The notes: generated by a model not told the origin, from the sequence alone. DNA of 64,000 nt from Corynebacterium tuberculostearicum (GCF_030506365.1 NZ_CP073092.1:1240001-1304000), one strand, 5' to 3'; counted from the stretch's first letter, positions 49,378 through 58,646 are shown. Translations and numbers: made by a program.

Positions 49378-50805
49378 GTGTCTTCTAAAAACATTATCGC
49401 CATTGCCATGTCCTTCGTGGGCTTGTTGGTGGGCGCCGGCTTTGCCACGGGCCAAGAGGTGGTGCAGTACTTCACTGCCTTTGGTTCCTGGGGTATTCCC
49501 GGCATCATTATCGCCGCACTCATCATGACCCTTGCCGGTACCGTGTTCTTGCAGCTGGGCAGTTACTTCCACGCTTCTGAGCACAACACCGTTTTTCGCA
49601 ATGTCACCCACCCGATCGTCTCCAAGTTGCTGGACATCGCGGTCATCATCACCCTCTTTGCTATTGGCTTTGTGATGTTGGCTGGCGCGGGTTCCAATAT
49701 GGAGCAGCAATTTGGCTGGAAGACTTGGATCGGCTCCACGCTCATGCTGGTCTTGGTTTTGATTGTCGGCATGCTCGACGTGGACAAGGTATCCAAGGTT
49801 ATTGGTGCCGTAACGCCGACCATCATCATTGCGGTCATCGGCGTGGCCATCTACACCGGCCTCAATATGCCGGATGACATCGGCGCAGCTATGGATGCCT
49901 CCAGCCAGATCGACACCCCGATTGGTAACTGGCTCATTTCCGCACTCAACTACAACGGCCTTGCCCTGATGCTCGCCGTGTCCATGTCCCTGGTCATCGG
50001 CGGCGACAATATCAGCCCGCGCGAGGCCGGCTGGGGCGGCGTTGTAGGCGGCGTCATCTACTCCATTATGATGGGCCTTGCCGGATTCTCCTTGCTGATG
50101 AACTCGGATAAGGCACAAGGTTCCGATATTCCGATGCTGTCCTTGGTAGATGACGTTAACCCGACGCTGGGCGCCATCATGGCGGTCATCATTTACATGA
50201 TGATCTTCAATACCGCTATCGGCATGTTCTACGCGCTGGGCAAGCGCCTATCTGCCGGCCATGAGAAGCGCTTCCCGGTTATCTTTATCGTTGGCTGCTT
50301 GGCCGGTTTCGCCGTGTCCTTCGCCGGCTTTAAGACCCTGATGAACTACATCTACCCAGTCATCGGCTACATGGGCATTCTGATGGTGGCCATCTTGGTC
50401 TTTGCTTGGTTCCGCAGCCAGTCTCAAATCCAGGATGAGGCTGTGCGCCGTGAGCGCGTGCGTGCCCTCATGCACCTGAAGCTGCACCCAGACAAGGACT
50501 ACGACGCCGAGCGCTACGACGATGAGATTGGCCAGCACATCGAGGACTCCAATATGGACAATGAGGCCCTCTACGATGAGCTGGTGGAGGAAGTCACCGA
50601 AGAACTCGATGGTGACGACGACGTGGACTTTGACAAGGAAAAGTACGAAGAAAATCGCCACGACCACTCTTACTACACCGAGCGTGATGCGGTAGAAACT
50701 GACCGCACCCCGGAAGAAATTGAAAAGTGGGTCGAAGAAACCGGCGCATCCGGCGACCCTGAGGAAGATGAGGAGCTGCCAAAGGCTGACAATTCCAAGA
50801 ATTAA
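49378..50805 (+). CDS. YkvI-type membrane transporter with long acidic tail
   Basis: A 475-residue protein. Residues 1-345 form about ten membrane segments starting AIAMSFVGLLVGAGFATGQE; the GAGFATGQE motif in the first helix is the hallmark of the YkvI family, distantly related to amino-acid/sodium symporters. Another conserved stretch is MSLVIGGDNISPREAG. Residues about 345-475 are a hydrophilic tail very rich in Asp/Glu (e.g. EELDGDDDVDFDKEKYEEN), unusual for the family and probably cytoplasmic. The start is GTG 49378 behind a weak TAGG. Substrate unknown. A short gap separates it from the aldo/keto reductase gene, which may be co-transcribed. Confidence 0.82.
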   Translation: MSSKNIIAIAMSFVGLLVGAGFATGQEVVQYFTAFGSWGIPGIIIAALIMTLAGTVFLQLGSYFHASEHNTVFRNVTHPIVSKLLDIAVIITLFAIGFVMLAGAGSNMEQQFGWKTWIGSTLMLVLVLIVGMLDVDKVSKVIGAVTPTIIIAVIGVAIYTGLNMPDDIGAAMDASSQIDTPIGNWLISALNYNGLALMLAVSMSLVIGGDNISPREAGWGGVVGGVIYSIMMGLAGFSLLMNSDKAQGSDIPMLSLVDDVNPTLGAIMAVIIYMMIFNTAIGMFYALGKRLSAGHEKRFPVIFIVGCLAGFAVSFAGFKTLMNYIYPVIGYMGILMVAILVFAWFRSQSQIQDEAVRRERVRALMHLKLHPDKDYDAERYDDEIGQHIEDSNMDNEALYDELVEEVTEELDGDDDVDFDKEKYEENRHDHSYYTERDAVETDRTPEEIEKWVEETGASGDPEEDEELPKADNSKN

Positions 50806-50822
50806 GCGGACAATGGGGTGCT

Positions 50823-51893
50823 ATGAGTATCTATGCACCCGCATCTGCCCGTTATGATTCGATGGAGTACCGCCGAGTAGGCAACTCTGGGCTGAAGCTG
50901 CCGGCCATTTCCCTTGGCCTATGGCAGAACTTCGGCGACGACCGTCCCCTGGCCACGCAGCGCGACATCCTGCGCGCGGCGTATGACCGGGGGATTACTC
51001 ATTTCGATTTGGCCAATAACTATGGCCCTGAACCAGGCGCCGCAGAGGACAACTTCGGACGCATCTTCGCCCGTGATTTTCGTCCCTTCCGCGATGAAAT
51101 GATCATCTCCTCCAAGGCCGGCTGGGTAATGAATGATTCGCCCTACGGTTTCGGCGGCTCCCGCAAGTACCTGGTGAGCTCCTTGGACGCTTCCCTAAAG
51201 CGTATGGGTTTGGATTATGTGGACATTTTCTACCACCACCGTCCGGACCCGGATACCCCGCTGGAAGAGACTCTGTACGCGCTGCGCGATATCGTAGCTT
51301 CCGGCAAGGCGCTGTATGTGGGCATTTCTTCCTATGGCCCGGAGCTCACCGCGGAGGCCGTGGAGTTTATGGAAGATGAAGGCTGCCCGTTGCTGATTCA
51401 TCAGCCGAGCTATTCTATTCTGAATCGCTGGATTGAGCGCCCGGGTGAAGACGGCGAGTCGCTGCTTGATGTTACGGCGCGCACTGGCCTGGGTGTCATC
51501 GGCTTTGGTCCACTAGCACAGGGCATGCTGACGGACCGCTATATCGACGGCATCCCCGCAGATTCGCGTGCGGCGAAGAATAAGACCCTGGAAAAGGACT
51601 GGCTCAATGAGGAAAACCTTTCCATGATCCGCTCGCTCAACGATATTGCAGGCAAGCGCGGGCAGTCGCTAGCCCAGATGGCCATCTCGTGGGTGCTGCG
51701 TGACCAGGGGGATCGCACGCTTACCTCGGCACTGTTGGGTGCTTCTTCCGTGGAGCAGCTCGAGCACAACCTGGGCGCGCTGGACAAGCTCGACTTCAGC
51801 GCGGAGGAGCTGGCTGCGATTGACGACGCCGCCCATGACGCCGGCATCAACCGCTGGGCCGGCGCCACTGCGTCGCGCGTGCGCGGCAACTAG
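50823..51893 (+). CDS. Aldo/keto reductase (YghZ/glyceraldehyde-phosphate reductase-like)
   Basis: A 356-residue AKR barrel that reduces aldehydes with NADPH. The catalytic tetrad is visible: Asp and Tyr in ITHFDLANNYGPEPG (about 58-72), Lys in IISSKAGWVM (about 98) and His in YVDIFYHHRPDPDTP (about 136-150). The AAEDNFGR element after the Tyr and the HHRPDP loop are typical of AKR14/YghZ-like enzymes, which act on L-glyceraldehyde 3-phosphate and methylglyoxal; the substrate here is inferred from family. The C-terminal NADP site (SALLGASSVEQLEHNLGAL) is intact. AATGGGG lies before the ATG. It faces lysE convergently. Confidence 0.92.
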   Translation: MSIYAPASARYDSMEYRRVGNSGLKLPAISLGLWQNFGDDRPLATQRDILRAAYDRGITHFDLANNYGPEPGAAEDNFGRIFARDFRPFRDEMIISSKAGWVMNDSPYGFGGSRKYLVSSLDASLKRMGLDYVDIFYHHRPDPDTPLEETLYALRDIVASGKALYVGISSYGPELTAEAVEFMEDEGCPLLIHQPSYSILNRWIERPGEDGESLLDVTARTGLGVIGFGPLAQGMLTDRYIDGIPADSRAAKNKTLEKDWLNEENLSMIRSLNDIAGKRGQSLAQMAISWVLRDQGDRTLTSALLGASSVEQLEHNLGALDKLDFSAEELAAIDDAAHDAGINRWAGATASRVRGN

Positions 51894-51911
51894 GCGGGCA
51901 GAATCCCGGCC

Positions 51912-52604
51912 CTAGAGCAGGAGTAACTTGAGCGTTAGGCCAATCATGATGACGCCGATGCCGAAGTTAATCCAGCGCCACACTGTGGGCCGGGACAGCA
52001 CGTGGGAAAAGCGCGCCGCGCCAAAGCCGATGAAGGGGAACCATGTGAAGCTGGCGCAGATTGCGCCCACGGCGAAAAGCCAGCGCCCCGATTCGCCATA
52101 TTGATTAGCAATGCTGCCGAGCATCACCACGACATCTACATAAGCGCCTGGGTTGAGCCATGTTAAGGCTAGGGCGGTCAGCAGTGGCTTGACCCAGGAG
52201 GGGGATCGCTTGATCTCGACGCGAGTTGCGGTCTTGGTCGTGTTGCGTGCCTGAGAGCCATCGAAGGAAGCGACTTCCTGCGGGACCTTTGGCTGCGTGG
52301 ATTCCACCTCGATGGCCTCGCCTTTGGTCTTGAGCGCATCGCGGAAGCAGGTAAAGGTGAAATATGCCAGGTAAGCGGCGCCAACATATTTCAAAACCTG
52401 CAGGGCGTTGGGGAACTTTTCTACCAAGTAGCCCACGCCGGCCGTGCCGGAGGTGATCAGGATGACGTCGGAAAGCGCGCAGACGACAATGATAAGGCCG
52501 ATGTGGTCGCGGCGGATGCCGTACTTGAGCAGCATGGCATTTTGCGGACCGACGGCCACGATGAGCGATAATCCCAGGAAGAAACCAGCAAGCACGATGG
52601 ACAT
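51912..52604 (-). CDS. lysE: L-lysine/L-arginine exporter
   Basis: Basic amino-acid exporter of the LysE family. It has 230 residues and five to six hydrophobic helices. The start IVLAGFFLGLSLIVAVGPQNAMLLKYGIRRDH fits the family, notably VGPQNAMLLK; LTWLNPGAYVD (about 150) is the second family motif. A polar loop of about 45 residues (residues 90-135) lies in the middle, as in C. glutamicum LysE. Identity is strengthened by the divergent lysG-like regulator 70 bp away, the arrangement in which LysG activates lysE in response to lysine, arginine or histidine. Confidence 0.93.
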   Translation of the reverse strand: MSIVLAGFFLGLSLIVAVGPQNAMLLKYGIRRDHIGLIIVVCALSDVILITSGTAGVGYLVEKFPNALQVLKYVGAAYLAYFTFTCFRDALKTKGEAIEVESTQPKVPQEVASFDGSQARNTTKTATRVEIKRSPSWVKPLLTALALTWLNPGAYVDVVVMLGSIANQYGESGRWLFAVGAICASFTWFPFIGFGAARFSHVLSRPTVWRWINFGIGVIMIGLTLKLLLL

Positions 52605-52674
52605 GCCTTCTAGTGTGAATTCCCGGCCTGAATTAGTCCAGTTAATGAATCTACAGTTGGTTTAGAATAGCTTC
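52605..52674. promoter_or_regulatory. lysE-lysG divergent control region
   Basis: Seventy base pairs between the two divergent starts. On the plus strand TAGAAT (52663-52668) lies 6 nt before the lysG ATG, which implies a leaderless lysG transcript. The AT-rich middle (AATTAGTCCAGTTAATGAAT, 52631-52650) is the likely LysG-binding stretch for lysE activation; no perfect T-N11-A dyad stands out. Confidence 0.6.
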
Positions 52675-53547
52675 ATGAACCCGGTGCACCTAGAAACATT
52701 GCTCGCCATCGTGGACGAAGGCAGCTTCGATGTCGCCGCTGCCGTGCTCGGCATATCGCCGTCTGCGGTAAGCCAGCGAATTAAGGCCCTAGAATCGAGC
52801 ACCGGTCGAGTGCTCCTTCGCCGTGCTACCCCGGTAACCGCGACAGAAGCGGGGGAGATCCTGGTGCAATCCGCACGCCGCATGGCGTTGGTACAGGCCG
52901 AGACGGATGCCCGTCTGGGCCACCGCCTAGCCCGAGTCCCGCTCTCAGTTGCAGTGAACTCGGATTCCCTAGCGACATGGTTTCGCAGGGTCCTTAGTGA
53001 TACCGCGCGGCGGGGTGATGTCGCCCTGCGCATCCGGATTGAGGATGAGGCGCGCACCTTAGCCATGCTGCGGCGGGGCGATGTGCTTGGCGCAGTAACG
53101 AGGGAAGCCACACCGGTCTCTGGCTGCGAGTCGAGCTTTTTGGGCACGATGCGCTACTTCCCGGTGGCGGCACCACATATTGCAGAAAGCTTCCATAATG
53201 GCCACCTGACCTGGGAAACTATGCCCCTTGTTGGCTATGGTCCCAACGATCAGGTGCTGGATGATGCGATGCGGGAGCGCTTCATTGATTCGGCCGTGGT
53301 GCGTGCCCGGGTATCGCAGATTCCCTCTTCCGAGGGCTACCTCGAGGCCGTTCGTGTTGGCCTGGGGTGGGGATTGCTGCCCCAAGCCCAAGCGCTGCCC
53401 CTATTGGCGGCAAAAGAGCTGGTGCTTCTCGACGGCTCCCCGCTCGATATCGACCTCTACTGGCAGCGTTGGCGCTTGGAATCGGAGGTTTTGAGCGAAC
53501 TAACGCGTTCGGTCATCGAAGCTGCGAGCGACTTGGTGGCCGCATAG
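52675..53547 (+). CDS. lysG: LysR-family regulator of the lysine exporter
   Basis: LTTR of the ArgP/LysG group, 290 residues. The N-terminal winged helix-turn-helix reads HLETLLAIVDEGSFDVAAAVL and SPSAVSQRIKALESSTGRVLLRR (about 4-50). The rest is the ligand-binding periplasmic-protein-like domain. The divergent lysE and strong similarity of layout to C. glutamicum LysG support an activator that senses Lys, Arg or His. The ATG at 52675 is the first base or nearly the first base of the transcript if TAGAAT is the -10 box. Confidence 0.93.
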   Translation: MNPVHLETLLAIVDEGSFDVAAAVLGISPSAVSQRIKALESSTGRVLLRRATPVTATEAGEILVQSARRMALVQAETDARLGHRLARVPLSVAVNSDSLATWFRRVLSDTARRGDVALRIRIEDEARTLAMLRRGDVLGAVTREATPVSGCESSFLGTMRYFPVAAPHIAESFHNGHLTWETMPLVGYGPNDQVLDDAMRERFIDSAVVRARVSQIPSSEGYLEAVRVGLGWGLLPQAQALPLLAAKELVLLDGSPLDIDLYWQRWRLESEVLSELTRSVIEAASDLVAA

Positions 53548-53616
53548 CGCGCAAGCTCGTGCGGCGCGCCGTGGTGGGTACCACAAAAGTGCAGGCACGT
53601 GCCCTAAGTTGGAGCT

Positions 53617-54567
53617 ATGAGCGATAAGCAGCAACCGGATAAAGCCACCCCGTTTGATGAGGATATGGACGTGCCAACCTACAACGCGAAGCCCGCTAGC
53701 AAGGATTCTGTCTCCGGCCAGGGAAAGTCGAAGCCGGGCCTTTTCGAGCGTGCCGGCCGCGCCGAGCCGCAGGAGATCAAGCCTTCCCAGGCGCAGCAGG
53801 ACCATCCTGAAACCGAGGTACTGTCCTATTCCAGTGCAAATGAAGCCGCACGTCAGGACAGTGGTGCCGGCGAGGAGACCGAAGCCTTCGCGCAGCCGGA
53901 GTCCACCACGCCGGCTAGCGCAGAGCAAGAAACGGCACTTGCTACTGCCGACGCCCCCGTAGAGAGCACCCTCAGCACCGAAACCGCGGAGGATCGCGAG
54001 GCACGCCTGCAGGCAGAGCAGGAGGAAAAGGAAGGCTACCAACGCTATGGTCGCCGCGGCACCATCGACTTCGGCCTGTTTTTCATCCGCTTGGCGCTGA
54101 GCGCTTACCTTATCGTCGCGGGAGCAAAGACCTTCTTCACGCTTGGCGATAGCGAGGGCTTGTCCGGCCTGGAAGGCGATTTTGCCAACTATGCCTGGGA
54201 TACCGCACTGTCTATCGCGGTGCCGACCATGCAGCTTATCGCTGGTGTGTTCTTGCTGCTCGGTCTCATTACGCCGCTGGCGGCCATGATTGGCCTGGTA
54301 GTGACCGGCTTTACCGCCGTCCACGAGCTAGCGCAGACCAATGCCGGCCTGGATGTCTTTAGCTGGCCGGAATCCGTATGGCTTTCCTTGGTCCTCTTTG
54401 TCATCGCAGTAGGCCTGCAGTTTACCGGCCCAGGCTTTATCTCCCTAGACTTCAAGCGTTCTTGGGCACGCCGCCCGCTGGGTACTTCCTGGGCCTTTGT
54501 TCTCATCGGCATCGCCATCCTCGCCGCACTCTGGTTCTTCGGTGCAGGGGTTAATCCGTTGAACTAA
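53617..54567 (+). CDS. DoxX-family membrane protein with long disordered N-terminus
   Basis: A 316-residue protein. Residues 1-145 are polar, rich in Glu, Ala, Pro and Gln and probably disordered (AEPQEIKPSQAQQDHPE). From RRGTIDFGLFFIRLALSAYLI onward lie four membrane helices of the DoxX/DoxD fold, with GAKTFF, QLIAGVFLLLGLITPLAAMIG and ALGLQF-like segments. DoxX proteins are linked to redox and thiol stress in mycobacteria (with SodA and a thiosulfate sulfurtransferase); no such partner is adjacent here. GGAG lies before the ATG. A perfect small terminator follows. Confidence 0.82.
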   Translation: MSDKQQPDKATPFDEDMDVPTYNAKPASKDSVSGQGKSKPGLFERAGRAEPQEIKPSQAQQDHPETEVLSYSSANEAARQDSGAGEETEAFAQPESTTPASAEQETALATADAPVESTLSTETAEDREARLQAEQEEKEGYQRYGRRGTIDFGLFFIRLALSAYLIVAGAKTFFTLGDSEGLSGLEGDFANYAWDTALSIAVPTMQLIAGVFLLLGLITPLAAMIGLVVTGFTAVHELAQTNAGLDVFSWPESVWLSLVLFVIAVGLQFTGPGFISLDFKRSWARRPLGTSWAFVLIGIAILAALWFFGAGVNPLN

Positions 54568-54581
54568 TCGCCAATAGCTGT

Positions 54582-54608
54582 CCGTCGCAATTGCGGCGGA
54601 TTTTCTTT
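54582..54608 (+). terminator. Terminator after the DoxX gene
   Basis: CCGTCGC (54582-54588) pairs with GCGGCGG (54593-54599) around AATT, with one G-U pair, followed by ATTTTCTTTTG. Confidence 0.85.
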
Positions 54609-54628
54609 TGCTCTTGCTTTCCATGGCG

Positions 54629-54645
54629 GAAAGTATGATACTTTC
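54629..54645. promoter_or_regulatory. Operator-like palindrome over the promoter of the membrane-protein/regulator pair
   Basis: GAAAGTATgATACTTTC is a perfect 8-bp inverted repeat around one base. It contains TATGAT (54634-54639) and GATACT (54637-54642), both usable as -10 boxes; TTGCTT (54614-54619) lies 17 bp upstream of GATACT. A repressor bound here would block RNA polymerase. The second gene of the transcript encodes a winged-helix protein, the natural candidate for an autorepressor. Confidence 0.75.
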
Positions 54646-54691
54646 TAAAGTGGAAAACAATGAAAAGTCGAAGGCGAAAGGAACGGCGATC

Positions 54692-55156
54692 ATGGACGAA
54701 AGCGTGCACGAGGCACTGTCCTTCAATGAGGAAGTGGAGAAGGGGCAAAGCGGCAGGCGACGGACCGTGATTAATGCTTTGCTTGCAGTAGCGTTTGCAG
54801 GTAGCTATTTCGTTATGAGCCAGTGGGAAGATGATATTCCTCTGTGGGCGTTCCTCGGCTTCATGATGTTTGGCCTCGGAGCGGCAATGTGGGTGGGTAG
54901 CCATCAGGGTGATGTGCGTCCGAGCTATAGGCAAGATCCTTTCAGTCAGCCGCAGCCGGATAAAAAGTACTACGCTACCTTTCCCATCCTATTTGCTCCG
55001 GTGTTCTTCCAGCGCCTTCTCGAAGGACACATGGTAATTGCGGCCATAGTATTCACGATGTGGGGCATCGCTGTATTTTGGGTTCTCAATTCCGGTGCGA
55101 TGGATCTGTCCACGCGAAGCCACGAAGGCGATAAGCAGGCGAGCGACAATGAGTGA
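54692..55156 (+). CDS. Hypothetical membrane protein, co-expressed with a regulator
   Basis: A 154-residue protein from ATG 54692, preceded by GAAAGGAACGG. The N-terminal 35 residues are polar (DESVHEALSFNEEVEKGQ). Four hydrophobic segments follow (about 30-50, 55-72, 100-115, 117-135), e.g. ALLAVAFAGSYFVMS and FLGFMMFGLGAAMWVG. No family is recognised. It overlaps the following winged-helix gene by 8 nt and both lie behind the GAAAGTAT palindrome. Small membrane proteins paired with MarR/PadR-like regulators are often stress- or drug-responsive, but function here is unknown. Confidence 0.75.
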   Translation: MDESVHEALSFNEEVEKGQSGRRRTVINALLAVAFAGSYFVMSQWEDDIPLWAFLGFMMFGLGAAMWVGSHQGDVRPSYRQDPFSQPQPDKKYYATFPILFAPVFFQRLLEGHMVIAAIVFTMWGIAVFWVLNSGAMDLSTRSHEGDKQASDNE

Positions 55157-55463
55157 ACTTGATCCAATACTTCACCCGCTCAACCGGTTTAAGATTTGTG
55201 CGGTACTCAATGCTGCTGGGGCGGTGGAAGGCGCCATCAACAAAGAGATGCGCTTTGCCGCGATTCGGGACAAAGTGAATCAATCCGATGCCACGCTGTC
55301 TAAGCAGCTAAGCGCACTGGAAAAAGAGGGGTATATCAGCCGCTTTCGCGAGTACGGGTCCTCGCGTGGCAAGGACACGGTATGGGTGATGCTCACGGCT
55401 AAGGGTAAGGCCGCATTCGATTCGCACCTTGCAGCGCTTAAGACGCTAGCGGGGCAGGAGTAG
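55149..55463 (+). CDS. Winged-helix transcriptional regulator (MarR/HTH_34-like)
   Basis: A 104-residue protein that is essentially one DNA-binding domain: dimerisation/entry helix (LHPLNRFKICAVLNAAG), helix-turn-helix (MRFAAIRDKVNQSDATLSKQLSALEKEGYI, about 33-62) and wing (SRFREYGSSRGKDTVWVMLT), then a short C-terminal helix. This matches the winged-helix group that includes YdfA/DUF-like MarR relatives. The ATG at 55149 overlaps the upstream stop by 8 nt, so the two are translationally coupled. It is the probable binder of the palindrome at 54629-54645. Its 3' end overlaps the convergent GT87 gene by 26 nt. Confidence 0.88.
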   Translation: MSELDPILHPLNRFKICAVLNAAGAVEGAINKEMRFAAIRDKVNQSDATLSKQLSALEKEGYISRFREYGSSRGKDTVWVMLTAKGKAAFDSHLAALKTLAGQE

Positions 55464-56712
55464 CGGTACTCGAGTTCTGGGTAATGCGCTGGGAGGCATA
55501 GAAAGCGGCTGCGAAAAGTGCGACGGCCAGTATGGTTAGCCATACGAAGTCATCCACCCAGAACTTCTGGTAGCGCTCCATGGCGTGGACATCGACTTGA
55601 TCGCCCCACCACCATTTAGGAGGGACGGTCAGCAGCATGGCTGCCCAAGCAATAAGGACGGTCAGGAGGCTGCCCGCAGCCCAACCTGACGGCAGCCAGG
55701 TCCAGGCGCGGTAGACAAAGACCGGGATGATGAGCGTGAGCCAGACCCAGTGGTGCGACCAGGAAACAGGGGAGATGAGGAGGAGGGTGAGGGCGGTGAC
55801 CATTTGGGCGTCGACAAGCAAGTGCTCCTCGCACAGTCGCTTGATAAGCCACGCCGCGAATGCAATAACCAGGAGGGAGGCGGCGATCCACGCTATATTG
55901 ATGGCCAGCCCATTGGCGTCCATGGCCTCGGAAGAAGAATACATGCGCTGAATGGCACCCTTGATAGAGCTATTGGACTGGTAATCAGTGCCCACGCCGA
56001 AGTCGCCGCCAGAACCCATATCGAGCAATTTAGAGCTGAAGAACTCTACGAATGCGTCCCAGCGGAAGGCTGCGGCGAGGAGAGTGGCAGCGACTGCGGA
56101 AAGGAAAGCCGTGGCAATCTGCTTCCATTCCTTGCGCACGAGGAAGTAGAGCAGCATCGCCAGTGGGGTAATTTTGATAGCGGCGGCCAAGCCAATCAAG
56201 ATACCTTGGGGCAAGAAGCGCTTGCGCGGAACGAGGTCGAGGATAACCAGCGCCATCACCACGATATTGATCTGCGCAAAACCATTGTTGAGGTCAACCG
56301 GTTCGAAGCGCAAGGCAATGGCCCACGTAATGGCGGTAATTGGCAAGAGAAACTCCGGCTTCTTTAGCACCGCCTTGAAGACAAAGTAGAGGCAGACGAG
56401 CAGGAGTAGATCGGACAGGACGACCATAATGTCGCCCGCCATATCGTGGTCAATGCCGTCAAAGGCCGTGATCGGAACCATGACGAGCGCGCCAAAGGGC
56501 GGATAAATAAATGGAAGTTCGATATCGCCGGCCAGCATGGGCTCGCTATAGACGGAGCGATGCTCAAGGAAGGCCTTGACGCCCTCGCGGTAGACCACCA
56601 TGTCAATGGGAAAGTCCGTGATGCGGGTGTCTTGAACGATCTTCCTAGCGCCAAGAATGAGTCCCAGTAAGGTCAGGGCATAGCGGATTATCGGGGTGCG
56701 CGCGAGTTTCAT
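55438..56712 (-). CDS. GT87-type polyprenol-phosphomannose-dependent glycosyltransferase
   Basis: A 424-residue integral protein from ATG 56712 (an in-frame ATG at 56769 would add 19 residues) with about ten membrane helices. The first periplasmic loop is DFPIDMVVYREGVKAFLE with the Asp of the GT-C active site, followed by the IYPPFGALVMVP motif typical of DUF2029/GT87. SWSHHWVWLTL near 340 is a later family landmark. Such enzymes add alpha-1,2- or alpha-1,6-mannose to lipomannan/lipoarabinomannan in mycolic-acid bacteria. The exact linkage is not readable. Confidence 0.85.
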   Translation of the reverse strand: MKLARTPIIRYALTLLGLILGARKIVQDTRITDFPIDMVVYREGVKAFLEHRSVYSEPMLAGDIELPFIYPPFGALVMVPITAFDGIDHDMAGDIMVVLSDLLLLVCLYFVFKAVLKKPEFLLPITAITWAIALRFEPVDLNNGFAQINIVVMALVILDLVPRKRFLPQGILIGLAAAIKITPLAMLLYFLVRKEWKQIATAFLSAVAATLLAAAFRWDAFVEFFSSKLLDMGSGGDFGVGTDYQSNSSIKGAIQRMYSSSEAMDANGLAINIAWIAASLLVIAFAAWLIKRLCEEHLLVDAQMVTALTLLLISPVSWSHHWVWLTLIIPVFVYRAWTWLPSGWAAGSLLTVLIAWAAMLLTVPPKWWWGDQVDVHAMERYQKFWVDDFVWLTILAVALFAAAFYASQRITQNSSTATPAPLAS

Positions 56713-56792
56713 CGCAGTACACTTTATGCGATCTGCAGGTAAACGGGCGTGCACCCCACCGAGGCTCATAGGGATTTAGCAGTTAATACTGG

Positions 56793-58646
56793 CTAATTCA
56801 CATGGCCATCGACCATGCGCACCGCGCCGCGATCGGCCGAGGTGGCCATGGCTGCATACGCACGCAGCGCCTTGGTGATCGGTCGGTTGCGGCTCACTGG
56901 GGTCCAGGGGCGCTCGCGCTGTTCTTGGGCAGCGCGGCGGCGCTCCAGCACGTCCTCGTCCACATCCAGGGTGAGTTGGCGCTCGTGGATGTCGATGGTG
57001 ATGGTGTCGCCATTTTCGATGAGCCCGATAAGGCCCTGGTGGGCCGCCTCGGGGGAGATGTGGCCGATGGACAGGCCGGAGGTGCCGCCGGAAAAGCGGC
57101 CGTCGGTAATCAAGGCGCATGCCTTGCCCAGCCCGGCGCCCTTGAGGAAAGAGGTTGGGTGGAGCATCTCCTGCATGCCAGGGCCGCCGGACGGGCCTTC
57201 ATAGCGAATGACCACCACGTCGCCCGGCTGAACTTCCTTGTTCAGGATTATCGACACGGCCTCTTCCTGGGATTCGACCACACGAGCAGGTCCAGAGAAG
57301 GTCCACAGCTCCTCTTCGACGCCCGCGGCCTTCACGATGGCACCGGCTGGAGCCAGGTTGCCGCGCAGGACAACCAGGCCCCCGTCGGAAGAAAAGGCAT
57401 GATCGGCGTCGTGAATGCAGCCATTAGCGGCGTCAGTATCGAGCTCGTCCCAGCGGTTGGATTGGGAAAATGGTTCGGTGGTGCGCACGCCGCCGGGGGC
57501 GGCGAGGTAAAGCTCACGGGCCTCCTCGGTGGCGTGGGGGTTGCGGATATCCCAGTCATCGAGCCACTGCTCGGCGTTATCGTACAGCGCCGTATGCACT
57601 TTCAAGTTCAGGTGCCCGGCGCGGCGAAGTTCTCCCAAGATGGCGGGGATGCCGCCGGCGCGGTGGACATCCTCAATGTGGTAGGTGCCATTGGGCGCGA
57701 CCTTGGACAGGCAGGGCACGCGGTAGGAGATGTCGTTGATGTCGTCCAGAGTGAAGTCCACTTCGCCTTCCTGTGCGGCTGCAAGCGTGTGCAGGATGGT
57801 GTTGGTGGATCCGCCCATGGCCATGTCTAGCGCCATGGCGTTGGTGAAGGCTTCCTTGGTGGCGATATTGCGGGGGAGAACGGATTTGTCCTCCTCGCCG
57901 TAATAGCGGCGGCACATATCAACGATGGTGGAGCCGGCCTTTTCAAATAGGCTACGGCGAGCCGTGTGGGTGGCCAGGGTGGTGCCGTTGCCAGGCAGCG
58001 CCAGGCCGAGTGCCTCGGTCAGGCAGTTCATGGAATTGGCGGTAAACATGCCCGAACAGGAGCCGCAGGTGGGGCAGGCAGATTCCTCTACCTGGGACAA
58101 GCCTTCATCAGATACCGCGTCGTTTGCAGAGGCGGTAATGGCGGTGATGAGGTCAGTGGGGGCGTGGGCTACGCCATCAACCACGACGGCTTTGCCGGCC
58201 TCCATCGGTCCACCCGAGACGAAAATGGTGGGAATGTTCAGGCGCAGTGCCGCATTGAGCATGCCCGGGGTGATCTTATCGCAATTGGAGATGCATACCA
58301 GGGCGTCGGCAGTGTGGGCATTGGCCATGTACTCGATGGAATCGGAGATGATTTCGCGCGAAGGCAGCGAGTAGAGCATGCCGCTGTGTCCCATGGCGAT
58401 GCCATCATCGACGGCGATGGTATTGAATTCCTTGGGCACGCCGCCAGCCTCGCGCACGGCGTCGGCGACGATATCGCCAACGTTTTTGAGATGTACGTGG
58501 CCGGGGACGAATTGGGTGTAGGAGTTGGCGATGGCGACAATCGGTTTGCCAAAGTCATTTTCCTTGGTGCCGGTGGCCCGCCAGAGGGCACGGGCGCCAG
58601 AGGCTTGGCGGCCGACGGTAGTTACTTTTGAGCGCAGCGGGAACAT
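56793..58646 (-). CDS. ilvD: Dihydroxy-acid dehydratase
   Basis: Fe-S enzyme that makes 2-keto acids for valine, isoleucine and pantothenate. It has 617 residues. The cluster cysteines lie in [12 protein letters not shown] (about 119-130) and [17 protein letters not shown] (about 190-206); the C-terminal [12 protein letters not shown] and [18 protein letters not shown] close the active site. It lies on the opposite strand to ilvBNC, separated by the PH-domain gene. The leader has GAAGGA 16 nt before the ATG and a tiny ATG-GTG-ACC-TAA reading frame at 58662-58651. The start 58646 is the first in-frame ATG and matches family N-termini. Confidence 0.96.
   Translation of the reverse strand: MFPLRSKVTTVGRQASGARALWRATGTKENDFGKPIVAIANSYTQFVPGHVHLKNVGDIVADAVREAGGVPKEFNTIAVDDGIAMGHSGMLYSLPSREIISDSIEYMANAHTADALVCISNCDKITPGMLNAALRLNIPTIFVSGGPMEAGKAVVVDGVAHAPTDLITAITASANDAVSDEGLSQVEESACPTCGSCSGMFTANSMNCLTEALGLALPGNGTTLATHTARRSLFEKAGSTIVDMCRRYYGEEDKSVLPRNIATKEAFTNAMALDMAMGGSTNTILHTLAAAQEGEVDFTLDDINDISYRVPCLSKVAPNGTYHIEDVHRAGGIPAILGELRRAGHLNLKVHTALYDNAEQWLDDWDIRNPHATEEARELYLAAPGGVRTTEPFSQSNRWDELDTDAANGCIHDADHAFSSDGGLVVLRGNLAPAGAIVKAAGVEEELWTFSGPARVVESQEEAVSIILNKEVQPGDVVVIRYEGPSGGPGMQEMLHPTSFLKGAGLGKACALITDGRFSGGTSGLSIGHISPEAAHQGLIGLIENGDTITIDIHERQLTLDVDEDVLERRRAAQEQRERPWTPVSRNRPITKALRAYAAMATSADRGAVRMVDGHVN

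Noticed and set aside
51894..51911. CTAGG/CCTAG pairing between the aldo/keto reductase and lysE genes as a bidirectional terminator
   Set aside because: The stem is short and interrupted and lacks T-runs on both sides.
56776..56795. Stem TTAGCAGT/ACTGGCTAA at the ilvD stop as a terminator
   Set aside because: The stem has a bulge and is not followed by a T-run on the minus strand, so it was not called.
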